A stretch of 64,000 nt of DNA from Periplaneta americana (GCF_040183065.1 NC_091130.1:129061914-129125913); one strand, 5' to 3'; counted from the stretch's first letter, positions 10,964 through 23,600 are shown. The notes: generated by a model not told the origin, from the sequence alone. Translations and numbers: made by a program.

Positions 10964-13847
10964 AGTGTAAGTTAAAGCGTTGTTTTTTTTTTCTTTGTAA
11001 GTGCGTTATTTCTTTCTATTTCTGTAGAAAGAAAGATGAAGTGAAATTTTCTGATGAATAATATATGAATAAAATAGTTTCTAGAAGTAATGTTCGTGAC
11101 TTAAGTGTTATGCTGTGAAGTATGTTACCATAATTTTAATTTTCTTAACAAAAAGATGCAATTGTTCACTTTGTTTCAGCAGAAGATTGCACATATTTCA
11201 AATTCTGTATAAGGATATGTATATAAAAATGTTACACAATTCAATAAACGTTATTTGAAATAAAATTAAAATTTGTTAATATGGCCCAATTTTTTTCATT
11301 GCTTTATATCATTACTGTTTTTTAAATAATGCAATGATAAAAATAGTTAACATTCAGTTTTTGTTGTACGTAGACAACTTCTTTGCCTGTTCCTATTGGT
11401 TGAGCTAGCCTACATACCTATTAAATGAAATGAAGACAGATTCTTGGTAGATTTTATAAGATTTATGATGGTAAACGTGAGAGGTGGTTTTCTCTGTGTA
11501 TTCTTTTTAAAACTCTCAATTTTGCCACTGCTCTGTGTGATGTCTTTTCATAATGTGGCACTGTAATATAAAATATATTTAAATAATTGTTCACATGTCT
11601 GTATGTCCGTCTGTCCTCCCAACCAATTGATAACACAAATCTGAAGGTTGTTACTCATATAGCTTAATCTCTTTTCAATTGAAGGATTTCATATCTCTTT
11701 TTACATTATAGAGTTTTATTTGAATTATACTTAGATAAGAATTCAGGTAAATCAAGCTAATTATGCTGCTATTAAATATTAATATAAATGTAATTTGTGT
11801 TAAGGAAAGGAAAGAAAGGTAGATACATATGTATGCAAGTTCTACAATTTACTTAAATTGATTTTTTATTAGAATTGAACATTTTTAATCAAAATTCTGT
11901 AACAGACAAACATCATTGTCTTTAAATCTATCACGATCTTATCAGCAGCATTTCTATACATTATGCAGACTACTGCCACTGTCACTACCTCTGTTTTTCT
12001 CTTCCCAACCGTTTCATTACCACCACCACCACCACCACCACTGTCATTGTCACTGCACAAGTTGATTTTTATAACCTGTTATGTACCCATGTTGGAGCTT
12101 GTGGGTCTTATAAGTGATGAATCTATAGGTAATTTTAATCCGAGAGAGAAATGGAAAATAACTTCACCATATCTGTTTTATTTTAAGATCATGCTCTGTA
12201 GAAGTCTTTCAAATCCACTGCAGTAGTATGTTTAGTGAGGATTACACAGGAGCAGTTCCTAAAAGGCTAATTTATCCATCTCTTCAGTGTTGCCAACTAA
12301 TACCAGATATATCACCAAAGAGGGTAACATCACAATGTCATGTACAATAATAATAATATACTATTAACAATAATGATGTCTTATTTATTTACTACATATC
12401 ATCATTATGTTGGGAGGTGTTTTCTAAATAGTTCAATAATTTTGTGAAAGAGTAGGGCTATATTTTCCTCCTAGACCTCTCACACATTATGTTGGAAAAT
12501 AGTAGATTAATATGGTCTGACAACATGCAATTCATTGCTTTGACTAAACAGTTTATGATTCACGAGACCTAACCTAAAAATGTATTTTGTTTGATCACAT
12601 GATTTTATTAGTACAAACTCCGAAAACCGAATGACACTTTGAAATGTATGCTTAAGAATACTTACTTACTCCTAATAATTTTGATATTCTAGTTATAATT
12701 GCTGTCTCCATGTGCATTTTCTATCGATCACCCAAGTGCATGTATCACACCACATGTTATATTTATTTACACTTATCTGATTATAATCTTGAATTTACCA
12801 CAACACATAAAATAACTATTATGTATTAATGTAATACTGATATTAATCAATTATTAGTATGTTCTAATTTGACTAGCTTCCAGTAATCGGCTCAGAAATC
12901 TAGAACAATTTGAATTTTCAGAATTTGCACTGCCGACAACAGCTGTTCCTGCTGTCAACATAATAGTTAGAAAATCACTACCAGTTGTAGTATTTCTCAG
13001 TATCGAAATTCGAAACGAAGTTGGCGAAAGAAAATTCAACCTTCAAACTAGAAAATCACCATAATCCACTAGCATATGTATTGATGGGGGAAAAATGATT
13101 AGGTTTCACTCTTAAGGTATTAAGTAAGCTCATCCGGATTATATATGATTGCATAGTTACAAAAGAACAGCTTATGAATTTCAATTTTATGATACAGTAA
13201 CTTTTTGATGAAATATACTCATTAAAAACACTTGAATCACATAATTAATTTAATATGTAATCAGATTTAGATAGAAGAGTCTTAATAACACTGATATGTA
13301 TAGTAATAATTGTATTCTCTATTGTTTCGTCTGTGAAATTCAGCCTTCTGTTTTAAGACAAGATTATAGAAAGACACGAAGTAAAATGAAATATCAGATT
13401 CATTAGGAAATGAGAACAGAAACTGCTTCAATGAGGCAGTGATGGGGTTTATGTGAGAACTGTCCAATATATATGCTGTATGTACAGTACATATGCTTTT
13501 AATAAGCATTATTTTCTGGTTGTTAATTTGTTATGACTTGCAAACAATTCATCCATAAAATTATCCATTTCTTTAAAGCCTAGTTCTTTTCATTCAATTT
13601 TTTAAATTTATTTTCAAATTTTCTGTGTTCAATGTTTTTAGAATGTAATTCTATTGTAGTTTCTTCGTATCTAATGTTACATAGAGTCTTAATAGATGTC
13701 TGTTATGTATTAAGTTTCGTAAATACATTAGCTGATTTTTCATGAAGGATATTTATAGGGTCAAACAGTAGAATTATAATGTAATTGAGATGGTCCCTGG
13801 AATAACAACTTTGCGCATGTTATGTTGTTTCCGTGTTTCCAGTATGT
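10962..13847. other. No gene seen; AT-rich spacer
   Basis: Contains a short (ACC)n run near 12020-12041 and no assignable exon. Open frames at 11963-12226 and 12854-13039 lack recognisable domains. Confidence 0.45.
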
Positions 13848-14652
13848 AGGGTGAACTGTAAGTAATATCATTAATTTCAAGGGGTTATTCTTTCAGGTAC
13901 TTCAAACAAAATAGTTCAATACAATTTTTCTTGTTTTTGTTTGCTTTTGAGATAAAAATTGTTTTATGTGAGAAATTTCATGACGTGTTTTGGGAAAGCC
14001 ATTGATTTAATTCCCAATATGTTAAGTCAATTTAAGAGAGCAATGTATTATGATAATTAATGATTGAAAGAATTATAATTTTGCCCTTTATGTGTGCAGA
14101 AATTTGATCTGAACAAATATTACTTTTCGTTCTGAGAAGAAATTTTGAAATGTTACATTTGTTTGGATTAAATTTCTGCATATTTAGAGGACAAATTAAA
14201 ATTATTTCATCATGTATTATCATAATAGAATGCTGTCTTAAATGGACCGAGCATATTGGGAATTAAATCAGTGGCTTTTCCAAAACATGCTATGAAATTG
14301 TTCATATAAAACAATTTGGTAATTTGCTAGGAGACGACGTTGCATATAGACCACTTTTACACTAAACCTAAAATTTGTTTTTGCAAGATATACTAAAACC
14401 CTAAACTAACCTAACCTAACCTTTTCCTTAATCTGTAACAGGTTACATTAGGTTAGGTTAGTGTTTTATTATACGTTGTATACACTAAGATTAGGTTTAG
14501 TGTAAAAAGTGGTCTATATGCTACGACGTCTCCTAGCAAATTACCAACAATTTTTTTTTCTCGAAAAGGAAGCAAAATTGTGTTAAACTTTTTTGTTTGA
14601 AAAGTTTCAAAGATTAACCTCTTGAAATTAGTGACATTACTTGTGTTCACCC
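13848..14652. mobile_element. TA-type MITE, copy 1 (interrupted by a nested MITE)
   Basis: The terminal inverted repeat starts near GGGTGAACTGTAAGTAAT, with its inverse ending GTTCACCC. Inside is a long palindrome around 14030-14260. It is homologous over its length to 28581-29119. Copy 1 carries an additional 228-bp insertion at 14318-14545. The CAGGGTGAAC-type ends suggest a Tc1/mariner-mobilised MITE. Confidence 0.75.
14318..14545. mobile_element. Nested MITE with 8-bp target duplication (hAT-like)
   Basis: The ends are GGTAATTTGCTAGGAGACG and its inverse, with homology between arms for about 45 bases. It is flanked by AACAATTT on both sides (14310-14317 and 14546-14553), an 8-bp duplication typical of hAT transposition. 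The middle has CCTAA repeats on the left and TTAGG repeats on the right. The sister element at 28581 lacks this insert. Confidence 0.85.
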
Positions 14653-15336
14653 TGCATATTGGATCCTTAATAACACATCACCCTCCTGACAAAATATTTT
14701 TGTCCAACAAACACAGCACCATCTAAAAACATTTGAAGAGTGTTCTGTACAATGCTGTTATACGAGACCTAAAATGTTTGCACTGATGAACTATTAAGTT
14801 ATTAAAAAAAAAAAAAACTTAATGAAGGATATCTGAACAAAAATTCCGGATTTAATAATGTTAATAAATTCAACAAAACAGATAACATGACAGATATCAG
14901 TTCAGCCAACCCAACAACAAGACAGTTACGCAATGTCCCAACATTGTTTTGTTGTTATTGGATTGGCGGCAATATTATCTGTTATGTTACATGCTTTTGT
15001 TACATTTATTCACACTATTAAATTCGGCGTTCTTGTTGGGACACTCTTTAGTTCATCAGTGATTACATAAGTGTTAAAAGAGTATATTCAAGAATGTAAT
15101 ATGTTTGATGCTCTGTATGCCAAGTCAAGAATTTTCAGTTAAGTTCTTGTTCCAAGAACACCTTAATTAATTGTTACACATTTTTTGATCATAAGATTCT
15201 GTTTATTTTGTATGAAAATAAATGTTGAAAATAACTATTATATTCATTTTAATGTGTCACTGGTGCAGATTATTCTGTGTCTATCTAGCTAAGATGTATA
15301 TTCACTTAGTGAATTATTCATTTTTAGAGTTGTGAA

Positions 15337-15376
<40 letters not shown>

Positions 15377-16590
15377 CCCCCACATGTAAACTTGAACATT
15401 TTCTAGAGAATTTGGATAGGAATTAGGTATTTACAATGTTTTCGCTGCATAATTGTCTCGTAATGGTTTTATTAATGTTTTGTTAGGGAATATATTATAT
15501 TGTTAGTACACAGGACAAATGAAATGTATAGATATTTTTTTCTATAAAGAAATTACACGCTTTAATTAGGTATATATACTTTTTTAAATTTATTTACCAT
15601 TGTGTTATTTATTAGAATGTGATCTGTGTTTATTATTAATTCAAATTGAAACATTTGTCCTTACCAATTTCTGGCTGAATGGTTCTTGTATTCTGTGAAA
15701 ATCTTTATGAAAATTTAGTTGTGTTATATGACAAATTTAGCTATTACTTGCCAAGGGAAACTGGAATGAGTACACACAACACTGCACTGTGTTTCGATAG
15801 AGATGAAATAGTATGAGTGTGCATAGTACTATCATAAGATATGTTCAACAAAATTCGTAACTACTTTAAATACACTGTAACAGTATTATCACCTCAGAAT
15901 TTGACTTTCGCTGTTATCACTGTAATCCTATCCTCTCACATGTCACTTAATACTTAATGTAACTTGCTTATATTTATTTGTATTGTCATAGATTATAAAA
16001 TAAAAATTCTAATAAAGAATATATTTTACAGTACCTTTGTTTCATTTGTTCCTTCAATGGTATTTTCGCTGTATTGTATTGAAAATAAAACTGTATAATA
16101 CACATTTCCTCCTCATATTTGTACTGTGTTTGAAAAAATATATATAAACATATTTATTTTGTTGTTATTATCCCCTTATTAAACAACTTGAAGGTTACTA
16201 ATGTTTGGACATGACATGAATAAATAAATAAATAAATAAATATATTTGTTTGCTGAAAGCACTGTATTACAACAATCACTGGTAACGCTGACAGTTTACT
16301 ACTGACTTTCATTATTTGATAAAGTGCATACTTTAGCAGTTTAATTTCAGGATGTAAGGTATTCAGAACAGCTACAATGGAAGTGAGAAGTGGATTTTCC
16401 TAACTACTGTGGATCTCCACGTCTATTACAAGTTGTTTAATTACTACTTTCATGGAAGGAAGAAATGTAAGCCTCATTTTCTGCCATCAATGTCACCAGA
16501 TGCAAATCAAGACAAGTTATTGAAGATGTTATTCCCAGAAAGGCATTAGTTAGCCTTACTGTATATAAATAGAAGGTACAGGTATCCTGT
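14653..16590. other. No gene seen; AT-rich, with (AT)n
   Basis: Holds an (AT)n run at 15339-15368 and a short TAAA-type repeat near 16218-16242. No assignable gene. Confidence 0.45.
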
Positions 16591-16599
16591 GACGTCGTA

Positions 16600-16840
16600 C
16601 ATCATATGGAGGGATGAAGGAGGAGGTCAAACTTCTTGACCTTGACACGAGAAGAAGGTGGTGTGATCTGGTTCGCCTTTTTATCTTTTGAAGGAATCAG
16701 TATACAATTGGACAATACTCTGGAGCCATCCTGGAAGTTGTAACGACTAGAAAAATCCACTAACATCTTGATGAGAACTCGGGATCTTTCAGTCTGCAAT
16801 CCATTCTTTACCAACTGAGCTAGTGTGGTTCCTCATAATC
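16600..16840 (-). mobile_element. tRNA-derived SINE (minus strand)
   Basis: The minus strand begins near 16835 with ACACTAGCTCAGTTGGTAAA, a clear pol III A box, and shows GATCCCGAGTTCTCATCAAG where the B box lies. The body runs to the dispersed tail near 16600. The 70-residue open frame on this strand is part of the SINE. Confidence 0.65.
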
Positions 16841-17161
16841 AACAGAGTAACAATATTATTTTTGAGTATCTGATCTGTTGTTCAACAAATAAGAAGGTTT
16901 AAATCACTATTTCTTTTTGTAATTTATTATCTGCTTTAGTGTGTAATGTATAGGCTGTGTTTATTGTATAATTTAAGCAGTATAGTCGTAATTTTAATTA
17001 ATTATATTTTATTATATTATTTAAAAATCGATGTTGATAAGTAAGATGTTGAGATTTTAATTCTTAATACTTTAATAAGGCAAAGAAGATATTGGCTCTC
17101 ACATAAGTTCTCATTTGAACCTTTGAAATTGGAAACTTCAATTCATGATGAGCTCTTTGTA

Positions 17162-17554
17162 CAGTAGTGGCAAAAAAAAAACCCGGACCAATCCTTGTAG
17201 CTGATTTCAGAGCCTTGTTCACTCAGAGCACGATAGACTGGTAACTAAGACTTTCATGGTTCGAATCCTGCCTGGGAAGGAAACTATTTTTTTGTTCCTT
17301 ATTCAAATTTATTCCCAATATTTTTAGATTGCAGCGATATTTTACTACTTAACTTATTATTCCCAGAACATGAATTTTACCAGCTATCGAAAAGTATTGG
17401 GAATAAATTTGAATAAGGAACAAAAAAAAAAGTTTCCTTCCAAGGCAGGATTCGAACCACGAAAGTCTTAGTTACCAGTCTGTTGTGCTCTGGAGTGAAC
17501 AAGGCTTTGAAATAAGCTACAAGGGTCGGTCTGGTTTTTTTTTTGCCACTACTG
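17162..17554. mobile_element. TA-flanked foldback element with tRNA-like arms
   Basis: It begins CAGTAGTGGCAAAAAAAA and ends with the inverse GCCACTACTG, flanked by TA on each side (17160-17161 and 17555-17556). Each arm holds a tRNA 3'-half-like segment with GGTTCGAATCCTGCC (left) or its complement (right), so the tRNA-like part lies inside the inverted repeat. The arms are nearly identical over about 160 bases. The 116-residue minus-strand frame here is an artefact of this element. Confidence 0.8.
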
Positions 17555-17729
17555 TACATTTCATACCTATCGCTTTTCACTTCAGTTGGCTGATTTTTCA
17601 GAAAATGAAACAATTTGAGAATGCATGAAATAGGTTCTTCTGAGGTATAGTTTTCAAGAATTCTTTTTACAATAATAATAAATTGAACAATGCCTTTGTG
17701 TATAAATACATGCACACAAACACACACAC

Positions 17730-18590
17730 AAATTATTTTTAAGATAGTTTTGAACAGTGGTGTGGAAACACTATGAAAAGTGGTTTTTAAAGTTTATTCT
17801 GAGTAAGAATTTGCACACAGTAGAAAACTTCGTGTAGATGTATTGTTAATTTTATGTTTTGTGCCTTTTATTTGTGAAGGCGACCTTCTGATTTATTTTT
17901 ATTAGCCACAGTACCCACGATTGCTCTAATAAATACCTAATTTATTGGGATGTTTATGTTTTTGACAGCAGATAGAGATGTGTTCATTTCTGATTGTCCA
18001 TTATTAATTACATTAATCATTCATTAATACCATTACTATTATAAATAAAAATTTTCATCTTGAATTATCTTCATTTAATAATCTGACTCGTTCTAAATGG
18101 GGGAAGCAATGGGTTATTAAGAAATAGTACAGAGAAACTTCCAATGCTGTTGAAGTACTGATACTCAAAAAGTAACTGTGTTCCGAAGATTGGCTATGTC
18201 TTCACCCTTGAGTTAACAAAAGAAGTGCAAAGGGTGTCTTACTTGTGACTAAATCCACGTGAATATCTTCTGCTAAGTTACTGCCGCTTACGGAGTTTAT
18301 TTCTGAACACATTTTGAGCAAAAGATCTCATAAACATGAGTCCTGTTCTCTATATTTTCAGAGTTACACAAATTTGAAATTGTTTGCAAAATATATATAT
18401 ATATTTTTTTAATTTAGTTTGAAGGGTAAAATAATGTTACAATCGAGAATGAACCGTTCAGAAGTATCATTTCTTTAAGGGAATAGGTACACCATTGACC
18501 TGCAAAAATTTTATGAAATTCAGTTTTTTATATCTCAGCTACTATAAAGCTAAATGAACTAACTTTTCATGCTTAATATACATACATTAA
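17730..18590. other. No gene seen
   Basis: AT-rich sequence with a short (AT)n run near 18391. Nothing assignable. Confidence 0.4.
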
Positions 18591-18591
18591 A

Positions 18592-18745
18592 AAGGTAAAG
18601 GTATCCCCGTAACATGCCATGAAGGCACTTGGGGGGCATGGAGGTAGAGCCCCATGCTTTCCATGACCTCGGCACTAGAATGAGGTGGTGTGGTCGGTAC
18701 CACGCTCTGACCGCCTTTTACCCCCGGGAAAGACCCGTTCATAAA
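18592..18745. mobile_element. Dispersed GC-rich SINE-like repeat
   Basis: A compact GC-rich block in AT-rich DNA, starting AAAGGTAAAGGTATCCCCGT and ending in CCCCCGGGAAAGACCCG. I recognise this type of block as a repeat common in insect genomes. No coding frame. Confidence 0.55.
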
Positions 18746-18759
18746 ACACTATTCAAAGT

Positions 18760-19190
18760 ATTAAAATAGCTAATAATTGCCTGTAAAAATGATATCAAAT
18801 TTACATTTTTTTTTTGCAGCTGTGAAGCATTTATATAATAAAATATACAATTAATTAAATATCTGTATGATTCTTTTACTGGAATGTTTTAAAGACCTAC
18901 ATCACCAACATACTGTAGTCTAGGATCTTTTACCTATTCCTTCAAGAAATATTTTTTTTCTTAATTGTTACCTTCAATATTAAAGTTTCTAAAATTTTTG
19001 ATTAAGAAAAAAATATTTCCTGAAAGAATAGATAAAAGATAAAAAATCCTAGACTGTGTTGTTGGTGTAGGTCTTTAGAATATTTCTGTAAAAGAATCAT
19101 GCAGATATTTAATTAATTGTATATTTTATTATGTAAATGCTTTACTCTTGTAAAAAGGATTATGCAAATTGGCTAGTATTTTGAAATTAA
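18760..19190. mobile_element. Foldback element, ~430 bp
   Basis: Arms around 18823-18985 and 19000-19145 are reverse complements (for example AAATATACAATTAATTAAAT against ATTTAATTAATTGTATATTT). Weaker inverted similarity continues outward on both sides. No target duplication or open frame is evident. Confidence 0.7.
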
Positions 19191-19437
19191 AAATATATTG
19201 TGAATTCTTTAGTTGCTTCATACAGAATTTTCTTTACAATTATTAACTACAAAATTACATTGTTCTTATGCACTGATCACAATAATTTTTACACATCACA
19301 TCACTTCTAGTGACTTGATTCTTTACAGTTCAATTTTGCATTCCAGTGTACACTCATAAAGAGTTTTAAAGAGTGGTGTGATTTGTAACAGTTGTTGTGA
19401 TAAGTGCATCAAAATAATGTAATTTTGTAGAAAATAG

Positions 19438-20128
19438 TATTATGCGTTACAAGAGCGGTATGTTGAAGTTTTCATGTTCGAGGAAAAGTTTGAAAAAGCG
19501 AAACGTAGTTGAGCTTTTTTAATTTCCGAGAATTGAAAGAAAACATACCTCTCGTGTATCGTACATTATTTTGTGCGAAGATCGTTTATTACATACCTGA
19601 AAGAGGAATTTCTAATTAGTTGCAATGAAATCTCCATCTTGGTTTCTGTTCAATGACGGCAAATTTGCAAAACAAAAATATCCATCTTCAACATTGTTGC
19701 TTTAAAATGTTTTCTGTGTTTACTATACTCCAGCAGGCCATGATATACGTCTGTCTTTTTTTTCCCCCAGTCTATAAATGTGAACTTAAAACAAACGGCT
19801 TCCTTAATGTTACATGCATCACGAATGCAGTAACTTTAGTGGAGTTGTAGAGTTTACTTAATTTTTGCAAATATTTAAAAACAATAATTAACAGTGCAAT
19901 TTAGGTGAAATTGCAGTGGTAAGTTTCCAATTTATAATTATTACTATATTGAACGTACCTAAAAATAATATGTTAAAAGCCTAAAGCAGTAAAATCAATA
20001 TGTCACTTAAGCGGTAAGAAGAGGGAAATTGTTACGTGTGTTAGGTTGGGAATACTGAATGTGGAATTTTAGACTTACCGCAGATTGGTTTTGTGCGGAA
20101 ACCAAGCAGATACGCACGATCTCGCATA
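19438..20128 (+). repeat. Dispersed repeat, copy 2
   Basis: Inverted partner of 5057-5885. It starts GCGTTACAAGAGCGGTATGT and carries the same short terminal palindrome at 19447-19565. It lacks the 109-bp segment of copy 1; the junction is at the CGG near 19796-19798. Confidence 0.8.
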
Positions 20129-20478
20129 AAAAATGTTTTCAGAATATTAGCCCAGTAGAGGAATGTTACTTCTGAATAGTTCATTCTGTATTTTTAATAT
20201 TCTTTTGTCTTTAAATTAGACAAAGAAGTATTTTACAAACAATATCAAATTAGCGTGAATCTGAAAATATTGAGAATTGAACCCATGTTTACATGAACAT
20301 TTTTTTACTCAAAATGTCTGTAGAAATTAGGTCCATAAGTAGCAGTAACTAACACTTCTTGAATTACTCTGTATATACTGGTAGCAGTTGTAAGGAATAT
20401 GGTCACAATGAAATTCTGATGTACTGGTAAAAATTGTTCTTGTAACTGATATGCGAGATGCATATTTTTTTGTTGCAG

Positions 20479-20897
20479 AACCAGATGAAATATGGATGGT
20501 TACTGACTGGCCTTCAGAATTTAGGGAAGGAAATGGTTCAAATCCTGACGGAGGTGCAACAGTTACTCCTCCAGTAGGAGTTAGTGATTTGTTGGTGAAT
20601 AAAATCCTCCATCACCCACAGTTAAAACCATATCAGTGTGATATGTGTGGTGCATCATACAGTATGCAGAAAAATCTCGTATCGCACCAGAGAAAGGAAT
20701 GTGGCAGAGAAGCAAGCATAAAATGCCCACTCTGTCCTATGAAAACAAAACGGAAAGGAAACCTCAAGAGACACATGCTATTTGTTCATGCTAAACAATT
20801 ACATGGAATGCAAGGGACAAAAAGGTATACCATTCATCACCACTATGTTTTATTGAATTGTGTTCGTTTTATTTTGCTGAGAGGTAAAATGAAATAA
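20479..20897 (+). CDS. lola: lola-type alternative 3' exon A: C2HC + C2H2 zinc-finger pair
   Basis: Terminal exon of a longitudinals-lacking-like BTB/zinc-finger transcription factor. The acceptor is TTTTTTTGTTGCAG ending at 20478. The exon opens with two bases of a split codon (x+AA), then PDEIWMVTDWPSEF, about 139 residues to the stop. Finger 1 is CDMCGASYSMQKNLVSHQRKEC, in the form C-X2-C-X12-H-X4-C, so the last ligand is Cys. Finger 2 is CPLCPMKTKRKGNLKRHM followed by LFVH, a regular C2H2. This pair and the CPMKTKRKGNLKRH linker style are lola hallmarks. About 35 residues follow the last finger with no recognisable motif. A possible donor (AAAAG|GTATAC) near 20825 could remove them, and AATAAA overlaps the stop. 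The protein would act in the nucleus as an isoform-specific DNA-binding tail. The constant BTB exons lie outside the window. Confidence 0.9.
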
Positions 20898-21124
20898 ATT
20901 ATTATGCAATATCTTATGCATATCTTACATAAGTGCTTAAGATATGTCCTTTATTTAAACCTGTTATTCTAATTTCATAGCATCTGTCCTAATTTTTCTT
21001 TTCACAGGATCGTCAAAATTATATTTCTTTCTCACTTCGAGATTTCAGTATATTTTGAAATTATAAAATACTGACGTAATATTTTTAAAATGAAATTTAC
21101 GAAAGGTTATCTTTAATTTTACAG

Positions 21125-21555
21125 GTAGTGGCGTTGTACTTTCAGACTTTCCCGCTGAATTAATGTTTCATATTGAAGCACCTAAATCTGAAGTAACACA
21201 TTCCAGTTGTATGGTTAATCATCATAGATCTTCAGAAGGTCAGCTTACACAGAAATGTTCTGTTACAGACAATAATTCAAAGTTGATTGATGCACAGGAT
21301 TGGGATGGAGTCGAATTAGAACAGCCAGTTCTTTCTGCTGATTCTGTGATACTTAAAAGTACAAAAGCTTCTCAGATCAAAGATTGGTTTCAGTGCAGAT
21401 ATTGTGGAAAGTGCTATTCTGATCACAAGAGACTGTCAGTACATCAGCGCAAAGATTGTGGAGAAGGACCAGGGTTTGAATGCCCATATTGCTCTATTAA
21501 AATTAGGAGACATGGTAATTTGTTGCGGCATATGCGTCATTTTCACAAAATCTAA
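21125..21555 (+). CDS. lola: lola-type alternative 3' exon B: C2HC + C2H2 zinc-finger pair
   Basis: The acceptor is TTTAATTTTACAG ending at 21124. The exon starts in the same phase as exon A (x+GT) and reads SGVVLSDFPAELMFHIEAP and on, so the exon is longer than the frame beginning at the Met at 21163. About 143 residues. After a roughly 85-residue linker rich in Ser, Asp and Glu come finger 1 (CRYCGKCYSDHKRLSVHQRKDC, C2HC) and finger 2 (CPYCSIKIRRHGNLLRHM, then RHFH, C2H2). The stop follows only two residues after the last His, as in most lola isoforms. ATTAAA at 21600-21605 may be the poly(A) signal. It lies 227 bases beyond exon A, the closest pair in the window. Confidence 0.9.
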
Positions 21556-21639
21556 ATATGTACTGTATATAAAAATCATAACCTATGAAACATACGATTA
21601 TTAAAGTGGCTGTGTATATTTTTACATTGCAACATTAGT

Positions 21640-21698
21640 GCGTGTGTGAGTTTGTGCATGCGTGCGTGCGTGTGTGTATGTGTGTTTTTGTGTGAATT
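21640..21698. repeat. Imperfect (TG)n tract
   Basis: GTGTGTG/GTGCGTGC-type dinucleotide tract just after exon B. Confidence 0.85.
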
Positions 21699-21775
21699 TC
21701 TTAGTCATGAAAGAGTATGTAGTTGCAATAATTTTTTTGTGTGTCTGTAAGTGGGTATGTTTTGAAGTTATATTT

Positions 21776-22684
21776 GCAGTGCTTGGGAAAAGTGACACAA
21801 GTCAGTTTCCACTAACCTTTTTGATAATTTATTGACAACTTACTGAACATCTGCTCGCTTGGAAAATAGTACATTATGCAACGAGCCTATAATGATAGTA
21901 ATTAAGATGCAAGTATGGATGTTTATGAAACAAGCGCAAGCGAGTTTCATAATATTCATACGAGCGTCTTAATTACCATTATAGGCAAGTTTCATACGAC
22001 TTTTTATGCTCGACCATATTTCTAACTTGAAATTATTCAGATGTATACATTTTATTTGTATCTGACAAGATCGGAAGTGACCTTGTTCTTGGTCGTGAAT
22101 TGTTAGATGTGTGCAGACGCGAAAGTATTGATTTTTTTCCGAGGAACAATAATGTCATTGACCTTGATGTAATCCCGTTAAACTTCATATAACCTTGATT
22201 ATTGAATTCGACATTGAAAAACGAGATGACAAATTGAATTTATTTGAATATTATTTACAATTAACGCTAATTATTATAGTAACAGAACGTAACCTTCTGC
22301 GACAGTATTGGATTTCCAGCTTCCGTGACTTTTTGCTAATTCTCTTCTGATTGCATATCCGAGAATAATCGATACTTGCGGTTTTATAATGGTACAAAGC
22401 TGACTTGTCATTGGCTGAACACCTGTAAGCTGAGTTACCATTGGCTGAACACCTGTACTTTAATGAGTAGGTGTACTTTAATGACATGCATTAAAGGACT
22501 GCTACCAGGTGTATAATTACTACATTTCGGCATGGTTGAGCATAAAAATACATAAGTATTCCTCCCATTACAATAATTCATACAGAAAAAAATCAAATCG
22601 ACATAAACCAGTGTAAGTTGTCAATAAATTATCAAAAAAGGTTTCTGGAAACTTACTTATGTCACTTTTCCTGAGCACTGCAGA
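21776..22684. mobile_element. Foldback element, ~0.9 kb
   Basis: The left end TGCAGTGCTTGGGAAAAGTG is inverted at the right end (CACTTTTCCTGAGCACTGCA). Similarity continues through GATAATTTATTGACAACTTAC in both arms. A second inverted pair lies inside, CGAGCCTATAATG against CATTATAGGCAAG. It sits immediately after exon B. No transposase. Confidence 0.75.
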
Positions 22685-23600
22685 TATATGATCACAAATT
22701 TTTCATTAATTTGTTTCGTCATATAGAAGATGCAGTCATTAATGTTAACCTGCATTTATTTAATATTTAATTATATGATATTGGTAATTAAAATATCTCT
22801 TACCTCACAGTATAGACCATGTACTGTAGTTCGAAACTGGCAATAAAATACTGTGAATTGATAAACATAACAGGATTTTGGTTTGTGACATAGGACAATA
22901 TTACACAGGGTAATGCCAGTGCATTGCTGTCAGCAGTGTCAGGATACTACTGTTACAAATCTGTCAATTATCTGATAAATCAGGTAATCTAATGTCCAAA
23001 TTATTTAAAAAATGAAAGAAAGAAATATTGATGAACGTACATTGCACAGTCTTTAATAGAAGAGTTCGTGAATGTAAGCTTGCTATCCATGCTCAAGGAA
23101 TAAACTAAATATTCAGTCTTAAAATAGAAATTGAAATTGCAACATACCTTGCTGGTTGTCTGTCCTTCCATGCATGATTTGCTATTGGCCTAAAAGCCTG
23201 CTGCTATATTCAGTTGGATATCTTCAAGCATCTTATAACTTGGGGTACCAGAAATAATGTTAAAGAAAACAACCATGACAACTTTGCACACTTAAAGATC
23301 TTCATATTGTATTTAAGTATCATTCATTGCAATTATTATTTCATTGCTTGTACTGCACAGCAGAAAGCTCTTTCTCCTATGCTGATAATGCATGAGCTTG
23401 CATTTTTGCATGTAAAGATCTTTGTCAACTATTATACATGTACAGTCTTAGAAAAAACTTTTATCGCACAGATACTTTATAAGTCCCAGAAAGGAGGCAA
23501 TGTGCATGATCAGAGGATGAGCGACTTGGTTCATCAGAGGAGGATTAGTTGAGATAATAAAATTATTTCATCTTATTATAAATTTTCCGATAAGCAAGTT
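22685..23600. other. No gene seen
   Basis: AT-rich spacer. The 112-residue open frame at 23214-23552 has no domain I recognise and no convincing splice signals, and is probably chance. Confidence 0.4.

Noticed and set aside
14398..14466. A relocated telomere end
   Set aside because: Only about three repeats in each orientation, at the centre of a MITE palindrome with clean 8-bp target duplications.
23214..23552. 112-residue open frame as a gene
   Set aside because: No recognisable domain, no convincing acceptor or donor, and composition like its AT-rich surroundings.
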